From contig NZ_KK073872.1 of the NCBI RefSeq assembly GCF_000585335.1, positions 2,285,283 to 2,349,282 on the forward strand: a stretch of 64,000 nucleotides of DNA, read 5' to 3'. This stretch comes from Cloacibacillus evryensis DSM 19522 (lineage in GTDB: Bacteria > Synergistota > Synergistia > Synergistales > Synergistaceae). The notes beneath the pieces are model-generated. The model was not told where the DNA came from. It did no database searches and saw only the letters and a program-made list of their open reading frames with translations. The translations under genes and the position numbers were made by a program. Below, piece by piece: positions 43,982 to 52,117 of the stretch; the stretch's first letter is position 1, and each line of letters opens with the position of its first letter.

Positions 43982-44764
43982 CTATGCTATGCCGCCGCCG
44001 TCCACGACAAGCGACGAGCCTGTCACCCACGGCGCCATGTCGCTGCAGAGGAAAAATACGCACATCGCGACATCCTTCGGTGCGCCAAGGCGGGCCATCG
44101 GACGCTGCGCGCATTCTTCCTTATACTTTTCGTCATATACGCCGCCCAGCTGCTCACACTCGCTTTTGAGCATCGGCGTGTCGATATCGCCGGGGCAGAC
44201 ACAGTTTATGTTTATATTGTCGGGGCCGTGGTCGATCGCCATCGCGCGCGTCATGTTCCAGACGCCGCCCTTCGCTGCGCAGTAGGAGACGGCGTGGTCG
44301 CCGCCCTTGAGCGCCCAGCCCGAGCCGATGTTCACGATCTTGCCGCCGCCGGCCTTCTTCATATGAGGCACAACATGCTTGCACATCAGATAAACGCTCT
44401 TGAGCGTAACGTTGATCGCGAGATCCCAGTCGCTTTCGGGAAGCGTCTCGACCGTGTGACGGCGGGCGACACCGGCGCAGTTGACGAGGATGTCGATCTT
44501 AGAATACTTCTCCGCGACATTGTCCGCCAGGGCTTTGCAGTCGGCCTCTTTTGTGACGTTGCACTTGATAAATTCAGCCTTCCCCCCAGCTTCTTTGATC
44601 TCTTGTTCGACTTTACGAGCAAGCTCTTCATTGATGTCAGCGATGACGACCGACACCCCGGCGTTCGCAAAGAAGCGGGCGATGCCCGCGCCGATGCCGG
44701 AGGCGGCTCCGGTGATAATGGCGGTCTTGCCGTTCATCCCGCAAAGTTTGTTCAGATCCAGCAT
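43982..44764 (-). CDS. Short-chain dehydrogenase/reductase (first gene of GcvP operon)
   Basis: The protein of about 260 residues starts MLDLNKLCGMNGKTAIITGA after AAAGGAGAGACAAAC. It has TGAASGIGAG, VNCAGVAR and the catalytic SYCAAKGG, and ends with VTGSSLVVDGGGIA. It is a classical NAD(P)-dependent SDR. It is the first gene after a good promoter (44845-44873) and a TGTATACA palindrome, so it defines the operon start. Confidence 0.9.
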   Translation of the reverse strand: MLDLNKLCGMNGKTAIITGAASGIGAGIARFFANAGVSVVIADINEELARKVEQEIKEAGGKAEFIKCNVTKEADCKALADNVAEKYSKIDILVNCAGVARRHTVETLPESDWDLAINVTLKSVYLMCKHVVPHMKKAGGGKIVNIGSGWALKGGDHAVSYCAAKGGVWNMTRAMAIDHGPDNININCVCPGDIDTPMLKSECEQLGGVYDEKYKEECAQRPMARLGAPKDVAMCVFFLCSDMAPWVTGSSLVVDGGGIA

Positions 44765-44821
44765 GTTTGTCTCTCCTTTATTTAAGTATTTATGATGTGA
44801 AACGTCATTGCAAGTATCCAC

Positions 44822-44829
44822 TGTATACA
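44822..44829. promoter_or_regulatory. Candidate GntR operator TGTATACA
   Basis: A perfect TGTATACA palindrome lies just downstream of the operon promoter's start site, followed at 11 bases by a related GGATAC half-site (44813-44818 on the reverse strand). Such AT-rich GTATAC cores are typical of FadR/FCD-type GntR operators. The GntR gene at 47868 is the obvious candidate. This is inference from position and pattern. Confidence 0.45.
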
Positions 44830-44844
44830 CTATTTCTTAGATAC

Positions 44845-44873
44845 TTTATATATTATCCGGGCCGGATTGTCAA
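44845..44873 (-). promoter_or_regulatory. Sigma-70 promoter of the SDR/GcvP operon
   Basis: Leftwards, TTGACA (complement of 44868-44873), a 17-base spacer and TATAAA (complement of 44845-44850) lie about 75 bases before the SDR start. Confidence 0.7.
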
Positions 44874-44984
44874 TACTCTTTCGGAACAAAATGAGAGGAA
44901 TATTTTTTCTCTTCCAAGCGGTCAGTCAGACGGTTTTCCGTTTTCACGCCGCCCGAAAAATATTGATACCATAGAGAATTGAAG

Positions 44985-45009
44985 AGGCCTCCCGATCGAC
45001 GGGAGGCCT
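44985..45009. terminator. Hairpin between GcvP operon and surface-protein gene
   Basis: Arms AGGCCTCCCG (44985-44994) and CGGGAGGCCT (45000-45009) with a 5-base loop form a very strong stem. There is no clear T-run on either strand. It lies between the leftward surface gene's 3' end and the GcvP operon promoter, so it probably ends the former. The remaining 44874-45090 region holds no gene. Confidence 0.55.
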
Positions 45010-45090
45010 TCTGACTGAGCGGCCTTATTTACCGCGCGCGGCCGCGCGTTTGCGGTTATTTCGTTATCGCGCCTTGCCGTGATCTTCGCG

Positions 45091-47239
45091 TTACCTCTTT
45101 CTTCTTGCCGCGGCCGGCAGTACCGCTATCGCAAGCAGCGCCAGCGCGCCGAAGCCGGCGCTGCAGCCGCCGGAGCCGCCTATCGTCTTCGTCACACTGT
45201 TGCTGTCCATGTTGGTCTCGCCGATCACTTCGCCGATCACGAGCTTCAGGTCGCCGGTGTAGTTCTTGGCCAGATCGCCCGCCAGCTCAACGCCGACCGT
45301 CTCGCCGGGCAGCACGCCGGGCAGCCTTTGGACGTCAACGACGTTTCCGTCCTTGTCAACGAGCGAGACTAGCACGTTCAGAGCGGCTTCCGTTCCCTTG
45401 TGCGTTATCTCGGTCGCGGCCTTGACGCCGTCCTGGTCCAGCGTGTAGGTGAAATCGTTGTCGGTGTCGCAGAGGTCTACTTCGCCTATGCCGAAGAACC
45501 ATGGATCGTCCGCCGATGTGTCGCCGGCAACCTCGGCGTCAAGCTCGCCCGCCGCTATCAGCGCGGAGGCCTGCTTCGGCTCCTTGGGCGCCGCGATGCA
45601 GACGTCATACCAGCCCTCGTTGTTGTCGCACGCCTCGCCGATCCCGTGGTACGGCAGCTCGTCTATGCTCTTGTCCGGGTTCACCGTTACGAATACGCGG
45701 TAGTGCCCGTCCGGCACCGCCGTTACGTCCCAGGAGACCGCGGCTAGCTTGTTGTTGTAATCCGTGAGGTTATCCGTGTTCCAGACGGGGATCTGGTCGA
45801 TCGTCGTCTCCGCTATCTGCGTTCTGCTGCCCACGAGCTTGCCCAGTTCCTTCTTCGTAGAAGTTGCCGGCCGCCATGTCCAGCGCGCCGATCTGCCTGA
45901 ACTTCCACCAGTTGTCCCAGAAACCGTATAGAAGCTGCTGCTTGGAGAAGCTCGTCGTTTTGTACGAATAGGCGGCCGCAGCCAGCATGTGGCTGCCGTA
46001 CCCGTATCCGTTCGGCTCCGTGTAGGTCAGGACGATGTCGGCCCTTCCGTCGCAGTCGATATCGGCAAGCACGCCTTTGCAAAGGTGAATTTCCGTGATG
46101 CCCTGTTTGAATGCGAGATCAAAGCGTCCGTGTGGTCCATCTCGGTGAGCTTGGCGCCCTCGTATGTGTAGAGGCGCCAGTGCAGGCCCCACTTGCCGCT
46201 GTTGTAGGAGTCCTTGTCCCTCGCGTAGCCCGCTACGAGAAGCTGCTCGCGCCCTTCGCCCTTAACGTCCCCAAAGGAGACGCCGATGCGCTTTTTCGTG
46301 TTGGCGGTATCGTGATAGGCGAGCTCCGTCTTGATCTCGGCGGCCTGCGCAAAGTGGTTGTCGGAGACCTTATAGAGCCTCAGGCGGTAGTAGCCATCGG
46401 TGTTTTCGTCGCTGAGGAATGCCAGCTCCTGTATGCCGTCGCCGTCCACGTCTCCCGCCGCGCACTCGACGACGAGCTTGTCAAGCTCCCTCGCCGCCGC
46501 GAATTCAAAATGCGAGTAGAACTCCATGCCGGAGGCCGATTTCAGCGTGCCGGAGGCGTCGGCCTGCACCTGCATGTCGGGGAGGCGCGAGATGTGAAGG
46601 TAAAGCTTGTCCGAGACCTTCGAGACGCTTGCCGCGACGATGTCCCTCGTGTCGCTGGTCGTCCAGCGGCCGGAGTAGAGGCCGATCGCGCGCGGGGAGT
46701 TAGCGTGGTCCGCCAGCTTATAGTTAAGCTTCCTACTGCCCGCCGTGCTCATGTCGTTCACAGCGAGCTTGTCCGCCTTGTAGGCGAAAAGGCGGATATT
46801 GCCTTCGACGGGGACCGGCCTGGAGCATGTACGAAGTTTCGTCGCCGCGCAGGCGCAGCGTGCCGTACGTTGAGTAGAAGCCATTCGCGTCGTCAAGTCC
46901 GCCGTCGAGGCAGAGCTTGTTGTACTCGCCGTTGTAATATGAAACCTTCTTGTCTCCCGTCACAGAGGCGTCGGGGCTGATTGCGGAGACATACGCAGCG
47001 TGCTTTTCTCCATATCTTCCGTCTGTGCCGGTGTTTGTCGCGCGCACCATGATTAGGTCGTCGCCCTTGAGCAGCGTCTTGCCGCTCGCAAACGGATCCG
47101 TCTCGCCCGGGCGTTTGCCGCCCGTCTCTATAGCGGCCGCTATCTGCGGCCCGACGTAGACGCCAGCCGCCAAGAGCAGCAGCGCCGCCGCGGCCAGAAG
47201 CCGCACGCGTTTTCCGGTAAATCTGCCGAAATACTTCAT
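45091..47239 (-). pseudogene. FG-GAP-type exported surface protein with Synergist-CTERM tail, frameshifted
   Basis: From ATG 47239 (site AGGAGGAGATAAGG) the protein has a signal segment (RVRLLAAAALLLLAAGVYVG), then FG-GAP/VCBS-like repeats (GDVDGDGIQELAFLSDENTDG, ADIDCDGRADIVLTYTE). It has a CARDB-like domain (VWNTDNLTDYNNKLAAVSWD) and the tail GGSGGCSAGFGALALLAIAV ending RRKR. The reading frame changes three times: near 46815 (TSYMLQ to VPVEGNIRLFAY), near 46118 (MDHTD to FDLAFKQGITEIH) and near 45855 (AAGNFY to KKELGKLVGSRT). Every segment on both sides is clearly coding, so the gene was intact recently. It would have been a surface-bound protein of about 710 residues. Confidence 0.82.
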
Positions 47240-47352
47240 CCTTATCTCCTCCTTAATCTCGACCGGCCCGCACCTTTACGGCCGGATATCCTCCGCTCCA
47301 TGATGCCCTCGCAGAGAACGGTAAACAATGTGACTCAATCGCTTTGTCTTCC

Positions 47353-47387
47353 ACTATATCAAACGAGGTACAACAAAGGTACAACAA
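47353..47387 (-). promoter_or_regulatory. Promoter box copy C
   Basis: Leftwards, TTGTTGTACCT (from 47387) and TTGTTGTACCT (from 47376) are identical 11-bp repeats. TATAGT (47358-47353) follows 18 bases from the second repeat's start. It is 114 bases before the FG-GAP surface-protein start. Confidence 0.82.
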
Positions 47388-47415
47388 ATCAGGGGGCGAA
47401 AAGGGGGCGGGGAAA

Positions 47416-47741
47416 GATAAATAGCGATTTATATTTTTAAGCCTCCCTCGCCGAGGGAGGTGGGCCGGCGCGCGGTTTTTGCGCCGGGTCGGAAGGAGTG
47501 TTGTACTGTTTGGCGCGGTTTTCCGCGCTAAACAGTGCCCGCGGCGCAAGCCGCGGAAAAGGCGGAAGAAGATAAGATCAAGATCAAAACACAAAACCCA
47601 AGGTCAAGCCTCCTCCAGTCTCGGCGGAAAAACACCACCGAGCCAGCCCCCTCCGGCGAGGGGGCCTTTAAAAGCATAAACCGAAATCGCTGAATATCGA
47701 CAATTTGCGTTTTGTGAGTGCCCGCTAAATCGCTGTTTACC
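47416..47741. repeat. Inverted-repeat-bounded intergenic element
   Basis: GATAAATAGCGATTTA (47416-47431) and TAAATCGCTGTTTACC (47726-47741) are inverted with 14 of 16 matches. Inside are several strong GC-rich hairpins (for example CCTCCCTCGCCGAGGGAGG at about 47441-47459 and CCCGCGGC/GCCGCGG at about 47539). No gene is seen. The same terminal sequence and the phrase GGGGAA-GATAAA-GCGATTTAT recur at 62.6-62.84 kb. It resembles a MITE or similar dispersed repeat. Confidence 0.55.
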
Positions 47742-47867
47742 GTCCTGCCGTAAAAAATAACCTGCCGTCAATTCACCGTCACCGCGGGTTTTCTTATTTT
47801 CCGCTTGCAAATCGGCCGCGTACTATGTATATTTTTATCTGAAGGCAAATTGGGGAGCTGATTGAAT

Positions 47868-48518
47868 ATGGTTATGACTACATCATCCGTGCAGACCGCG
47901 GCCGGGTTCGTGTATGATCAGTTGAGAAGGAAGATTTTTGAAAAAACGCTGGTCAGCGGACAGCGTCTGCCGGAGGTGGCGATCGCCAAGGAGCTGCAGG
48001 TGAGCCGCACTCCCGTGCGCGAAGCCTTGAGACGCCTTGAGAACGAGGGGCTGGTCCAGATAATCCCGGGCTGGGGCGCCTGTCTCGCCTCTCCGACCAG
48101 GCAGGAGATAATAGATACATACGAAGTGCGCGAGGAGCTTGAGGTCATGGCGATACGCAAGGCGGCGAAGCAGATCACGCCGCTGCAGATATGCCGACTG
48201 CAGGAACAGATCGACGCGGAACACGAGACCTTTGTAAAGCGCAATCTTGAATCCTACCTCACGGTCAATGACAATTTCCATATAATCATCGCCGAATCCT
48301 CCGGCAACAATACATTGGTCGGCTATATCAAAAACATTCTCTCGCGGACATTCGTACAGATGATCTTCTTCGAGTCTTTTTTCGATTTCAACACGAACCC
48401 GAGCCTCGAAGAGCATATCATCATTCTCGACGCGCTGAAGAGGCACGATGAAGAGGAATGCATACGCCTGATCAGGGAGCATCTGAGACTCTCGATGGAG
48501 GGGCTCAAGACAAGATAA
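47868..48518 (+). CDS. GntR family transcriptional regulator (FadR/FCD type)
   Basis: The protein of about 216 residues has an N-terminal winged helix (YDQLRRKIFEKTLVSGQRLPEVAIAKELQVSRTPVREALRRLENEG). The C-terminal FCD-type effector domain contains EVREELEVMAIRKAA, NDNFHIIIAESSGN and a final helix with REHLRLSM. Such regulators bind small carboxylates or amino-acid products. The ATG at 47868 follows GGGGAGCTGATTGAAT; a TTG at 47862 is also possible. It may control the SDR/GcvP operon 3 kb away. Confidence 0.9.
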   Translation: MVMTTSSVQTAAGFVYDQLRRKIFEKTLVSGQRLPEVAIAKELQVSRTPVREALRRLENEGLVQIIPGWGACLASPTRQEIIDTYEVREELEVMAIRKAAKQITPLQICRLQEQIDAEHETFVKRNLESYLTVNDNFHIIIAESSGNNTLVGYIKNILSRTFVQMIFFESFFDFNTNPSLEEHIIILDALKRHDEEECIRLIREHLRLSMEGLKTR

Positions 48519-48567
48519 GGCACGGGCGCGCCGCAATGGCGCGCCTTACTCTTCTGCGCCGCCGGCC

Positions 48568-49941
48568 TTACGCGCTCCGCGGCACGCCGAGCCTCCTGGA
48601 ACAGATCCGCCTGAGCAGCAGCGCGCTCACCAGCGTCGATATTATCTCGGAGATCACAAACGCCCACCAGACATCTTTAAGCGGGAACATCACGGAGAAT
48701 GCCCACAGCAGCGGCAGCAGGACGACGACGACCCGCAGCAGCGTCACGGCGAGGCTGTAAACGCCGTTGCCGAGCGCCTGATAGACGCCCTGAGCGATCA
48801 GCATGTAGGCCGTGAAAATGTAACTGACGCTGATAATGCGCATCGCGCGGCCCCCCATCGACAGCAGCTCCGGCGAGGCGTCGAAGAGCCGCAGTATCGG
48901 CAGCGCGAAAAGCTGCACCGCAAACATCCCCGCGAGCATGATCGCCGCGGCGTAGAGCATGCCATATTTTATCGTCTCCCTTATGCGCGGTTCATTCCGC
49001 GCTCCATAGTTGAAGGCCGCGATGGCGATCACGGCGTTGTTGAGGCCAAAAGCCGGCATGAAGACGAAATTTTGTACCTTTATGTAGATTCCGAAGGCGG
49101 CGACCGCCGTGGAGGAGAGGCCGATGAGGATTAGATTCACGCCAAAGGCCATCAGAGAATTCAGCGACTGCATGACGATCGCGGGCGCGCCTATCGCGTA
49201 TATCTTCCTTATCATGGAGAGGCTCGGCCGGAAGCCGCGCAGGTCAAAGGAGATCTCTTTATTCATCCGCAGGTTGAAGTAGACGGCGAGCGCGAGCGCC
49301 GTTATCTGCCCGATGACCGTCGCCGCCGCGGCCCCCTTCACGCCGAAGGCCGGCGCGCCGCAGAGGCCGAAGATCAGGATCGGGTCAAGCACGATGTTGA
49401 GCAGTGCCCCGACAAGCTGCGACGCCATTGAGAGCGCCGTGCGTCCGGTGGACTGTAAAAGGCGCTGAAAGGTTATCTGCCCGACGCCGCCGAAAGACCA
49501 GATCATACATACTGAGAGATAATCTACGCCATAACGGTAAATCTCCGCGTCATCGGTCTGCGAAGCGTAATAGCTCCCGGCGCAGAAGAGGCCGAAGAGC
49601 AAAAACAGCACGTATGTGAGTACGGCGAGAAATATCCCGTTCACCGCCGCCGCGTTTACTCCGCGCCGGTCGCCCTCGCCGAGCAGCCTCGAAAGTATCG
49701 CGCCCACGCCGACGCCCGTCCCCACCGTTATCGAGACGACTAGCAGCTGCACGGGAAAAGCCAGCGACAGCGCCGTGATCGCGTTCTCGCCGATGCGCGA
49801 AATAAAGAGGCTGTCCACAACGTTATAGAGCGCCTCCATCACCATCGAAAGCATCAGCGGCAGCGACATCGTGAAGAGCAGCCTCCTCACGGGAACCGCC
49901 GCCATCTTGTTTCTTTCCTGAACCTCATCTCTGTTTTTCAT
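48568..49941 (-). CDS. MATE family efflux pump
   Basis: The protein of about 457 residues has twelve membrane helices in two halves. It shows LFTMSLPLMLSMVMEALYNVVDSLFISRIGENAITALSLAFP and, in the second half, IGAPAIVMQSLNSLMAFGVNLI. It belongs to the Na+/H+-driven MATE exporters of cationic compounds; the substrate is unknown. The start MKNRDEVQERNKM follows AGAGGTG. It converges with the GntR gene. Confidence 0.92.
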   Translation of the reverse strand: MKNRDEVQERNKMAAVPVRRLLFTMSLPLMLSMVMEALYNVVDSLFISRIGENAITALSLAFPVQLLVVSITVGTGVGVGAILSRLLGEGDRRGVNAAAVNGIFLAVLTYVLFLLFGLFCAGSYYASQTDDAEIYRYGVDYLSVCMIWSFGGVGQITFQRLLQSTGRTALSMASQLVGALLNIVLDPILIFGLCGAPAFGVKGAAAATVIGQITALALAVYFNLRMNKEISFDLRGFRPSLSMIRKIYAIGAPAIVMQSLNSLMAFGVNLILIGLSSTAVAAFGIYIKVQNFVFMPAFGLNNAVIAIAAFNYGARNEPRIRETIKYGMLYAAAIMLAGMFAVQLFALPILRLFDASPELLSMGGRAMRIISVSYIFTAYMLIAQGVYQALGNGVYSLAVTLLRVVVVLLPLLWAFSVMFPLKDVWWAFVISEIISTLVSALLLRRICSRRLGVPRSA

Positions 49942-50066
49942 AACACTTATCACCTCTGAAAAAATAGCGCCGCGCCGACGGCAAAAAAAACGAGCCGCGC
50001 CGACGCTTCCAACCGGAATTACGTGACAGGCACAACTCGTTGTATCTTTTGATCCTTTATTCTGTT

Positions 50067-50381
50067 TTAAACATTATCCTTGAGATAACCCTCGATGAAC
50101 GACTCGACCTCTTCTTCCTTTATCTCCAGCGCCGCCGCCAGCTCCGCGTGGAGCAGGCGCTTCGCCCTTTTGCCGTACTCGCTCTCAAGGGTCCCCGTGA
50201 TCTTTCCCGAATCTTCCTCCCTGCGGAGCCAGCAGGATTTCACCACCTTCAGCCATTGCAGCGGTTCCTTTTTGCCGACGGCCCTCTTATAGAGGTCTAT
50301 CCTGGCTTTGCCGCTCGGCGCGCTGAACGTTGTGACATAGGGTATCCGCTCTATAAGTTCCAATGCCTCTTCTTTCGTCAT
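50067..50381 (-). CDS. Stand-alone CarD C-terminal-like protein
   Basis: The 104-residue protein starts MTKEEALELIERIPYVTTFS behind GGAAGGAGGG. Its content (IDLYKRAVGKKEPLQWLKVVKSCWLRREED, then EYGKRAKRLLHAELAAALEIKEEEVESFI) corresponds to the helical DNA-binding half of CarD/CdnL-type proteins, without the RNA-polymerase-interacting half. The start lies inside the 3' end of the CarD gene, with a 95-base overlap. Function is inferred from similarity of layout only. Confidence 0.6.
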   Translation of the reverse strand: MTKEEALELIERIPYVTTFSAPSGKARIDLYKRAVGKKEPLQWLKVVKSCWLRREEDSGKITGTLESEYGKRAKRLLHAELAAALEIKEEEVESFIEGYLKDNV

Positions 50382-50925
50382 CGCGGCCCTCCTTCCTTTT
50401 AGTTATATAGTCGACGATATATGGGATCACGCCCTCCCTGCGCAGGCCGAGGACGAAGGCAAACTCCTCCGTGACGGCCCGCTCGGCGAGCGCCAGCATC
50501 TTTTCATCGCAGGCGCGGAACTTTTTGTTGCTCTCGCGCATCTCTATCTTATGAAGGTGCAGTATCTTGACGAGCCATAGCACCTCTGCGATATTGCCTC
50601 CCTTGAGTATTTCGCCGAAGGCGGCCGTGCGGCTCTCGTCGTTATCTATCCACTGCCCCTCGATATCCTCAGTCTCGTCGATGATCGCCCGGATATCACC
50701 GGCGGAGAGCAGCGGCCTGATACGTTTTTCGAGCCCCTCTATCGAGAGCGGAAGATAGAACTTCGCTCCGGCGTCATAAACGGAATTCATGACATAATAA
50801 AGTTTCTCGTCGAGCCCGCTGAACTTCTCGCGGCGGATGTCGCTTATCCGGCAGATGCCGTTGCCGGCGTACATAACGTAGTCGCCCACGCGGTATTCTT
50901 TTTTGCAAAATCTGCTGAGATCCAT
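50287..50925 (-). CDS. CarD/CdnL family transcription regulator
   Basis: The protein of up to 212 residues has the RNA-polymerase-interacting domain (EYRVGDYVMYAGNGICRISDIRREKF, residues 8-35, then YYVMNSVYDAGAKFYLPLS). The helical C-terminal domain contains AFGEILKGGNIAEVLWLVKILHLHKIEMRES and MLALAERAVTEEFAFVLGL. CarD stabilises open promoter complexes. The last 35 residues (after KRKEGRDDERRG) are read through the start of the next gene in another frame and are unlike the family. The natural stop may have been lost. Confidence 0.8.
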   Translation of the reverse strand: MDLSRFCKKEYRVGDYVMYAGNGICRISDIRREKFSGLDEKLYYVMNSVYDAGAKFYLPLSIEGLEKRIRPLLSAGDIRAIIDETEDIEGQWIDNDESRTAAFGEILKGGNIAEVLWLVKILHLHKIEMRESNKKFRACDEKMLALAERAVTEEFAFVLGLRREGVIPYIVDYITKRKEGRDDERRGIGTYRADTLCHNVQRAERQSQDRPL

Positions 50926-51163
50926 TTCCAGCCCCTCCCGACAGCTCTATGCGAACTTCTTCCTCTGATATAAAGTAACTATTTATATATAAAAACAATC
51001 TATACGTAAGCGCCATAGGTTAAAATAAAACGCGCCGCTCTCAGCAACCGGACTTACGCCACCACAGAGCCGCACGTTGTGCAATAAATTATAACAATTC
51101 GCGGGAGATTTTTCAAAGTATGTATTTTTACTTTTAAGTATACTATATTTAATACAAAAAAAA

Positions 51164-51204
51164 CGGCTCAGACGATTCGTTGTTTCTTTCAATCGTCAGA
51201 GCCG
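51164..51204. terminator. Bidirectional-looking terminator
   Basis: CGGCTCAGACGATT (51164-51177) and AATCGTCAGAGCCG (51191-51204) form a 14-bp stem with one A-A mismatch. Poly-A stands before it and CTCTTATTT follows, so it can end the peptidase fragment gene leftwards. The surrounding 51017-51258 region holds no gene. Confidence 0.7.
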
Positions 51205-51258
51205 CTCTTATTTATCCATAGCGTCTATGCGGATGCCGGGTTGTGATGTGCGCGAATA

Positions 51259-51492
51259 TCAGTCCTGAAAGATGAACCTTCCGCCGTATCCATAATAGTC
51301 GAGCCAGTATATGCCTTTGAAGAAGGCCACGAGGAACGCCTTTTCGTGCATGCTCGTCCCGACGCCGGCGGTATAGCCGTCAAATGACTCCGTTTCGATT
51401 TTGTTGGAGCCGGCCGACTTAAAGGCCGCCTCAGCCTCATTCATGTTGCCGATCGGCACAAGGTCGTCGCTTACGTGGAGGTACAACAAACT
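51259..51492 (-). pseudogene. C-terminal fragment of an alpha/beta hydrolase or S9-like peptidase
   Basis: Read leftwards, LLYLHVSDDLVPIGNMNEAEAAFKSAGSNK resembles the segment around the catalytic Asp of alpha/beta hydrolases. It continues to TSMHEKAFLVAFFKGIYWLDYYGYGG, where the catalytic His would lie, and stops at 51259. The N-terminal two thirds, including the nucleophile, are absent; upstream codons to 51546 look unrelated. It is a truncated remnant. Confidence 0.55.
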
Positions 51493-51554
51493 CTTCCATG
51501 CGGCAGAAAATAGTTTTTTAAAAGAGACATAACTCCCCCTTGACATTATAACAA

Positions 51555-51571
51555 ATAACTATTATAGTTAT
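51555..51571. promoter_or_regulatory. 7-3-7 palindrome upstream of the Fur-family gene
   Basis: ATAACTA (51555-51561) and TAGTTAT (51565-51571) flank TTA. AT-rich palindromes of this size upstream of Fur-family genes commonly bind the regulator itself (Fur, Zur or PerR). It is 37 bases before the start codon. Confidence 0.5.
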
Positions 51572-51607
51572 CTAAACATTAAATTTACTATTGATCAACT
51601 AGGGTGA

Positions 51608-52093
51608 ATGACAATGGAGCAGCAAAAATTTGAGGAATTTCAGGCGATTTGCCGGCGGAACGGTTGGAAATGCACGTCACAGCGGCTCGCCGTTTATGAG
51701 TTTGTACATGAAAACTATACTCATCCCGGCGTTGACGATGTATGGCGGCATGTCAGACAAAGCTTGCCGGCCGTGACAAGGGAGAGCGTTTACCGGATAC
51801 TGAACGAACTCGCTGGGCGGGGGGTCATCCAAAAGCTGAACCATCTCGACAGCGCGCGTTATGACTGTCAGACCGGGCCGCAGGGACATTTTATATGTGA
51901 GATCTGCGGCGAGATAACAGATTTCGCCTTCCCTGAAGGGGCGCTCGCCCCCGCAGATCCTCCTTGCGGCGAAGTGCGCCATATCGAACTCAGGCTCAGC
52001 GGCGTCTGCGGAAAATGCAGACAGGCCATGACCGAAGGGAAGCCGGGGAAGGAAAAACAAGTGCGCATACGGGCGCGAAAAACCCGTAAATAA
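51608..52093 (+). CDS. Fur family metal/peroxide regulator
   Basis: The 161-residue protein has a winged helix (ICRRNGWKCTSQRLAVYEFVHEN, then RESVYRILNELAGRGVIQKL). The dimerisation domain carries GHFICEICGEITDF (C97, C100) and GVCGKCRQ (C134, C137), the structural zinc site. The tail after residue 145 is unusually basic. Whether it senses Fe, Zn or peroxide cannot be told. The QueD-like gene follows by 24 bases, which would suit a Zur- or PerR-like role. Confidence 0.85.
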   Translation: MTMEQQKFEEFQAICRRNGWKCTSQRLAVYEFVHENYTHPGVDDVWRHVRQSLPAVTRESVYRILNELAGRGVIQKLNHLDSARYDCQTGPQGHFICEICGEITDFAFPEGALAPADPPCGEVRHIELRLSGVCGKCRQAMTEGKPGKEKQVRIRARKTRK

Positions 52094-52117
52094 CATAGAT
52101 AAAAGGGAGAAATTACC

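Noticed and set aside
49970-50020. Repeated GCCGCGCCGACG between the MATE and CarD-type genes
   Set aside because: Two short copies around a poly-A run are consistent with a terminator stem area and too little for a repeat claim.
51478-51492. A single TTTGTTGTACCT match, leftwards, resembling half of the promoter box
   Set aside because: It lies inside coding sequence for a hydrolase-like segment (LLYLH), lacks the second repeat and has no -10 at the conserved distance.
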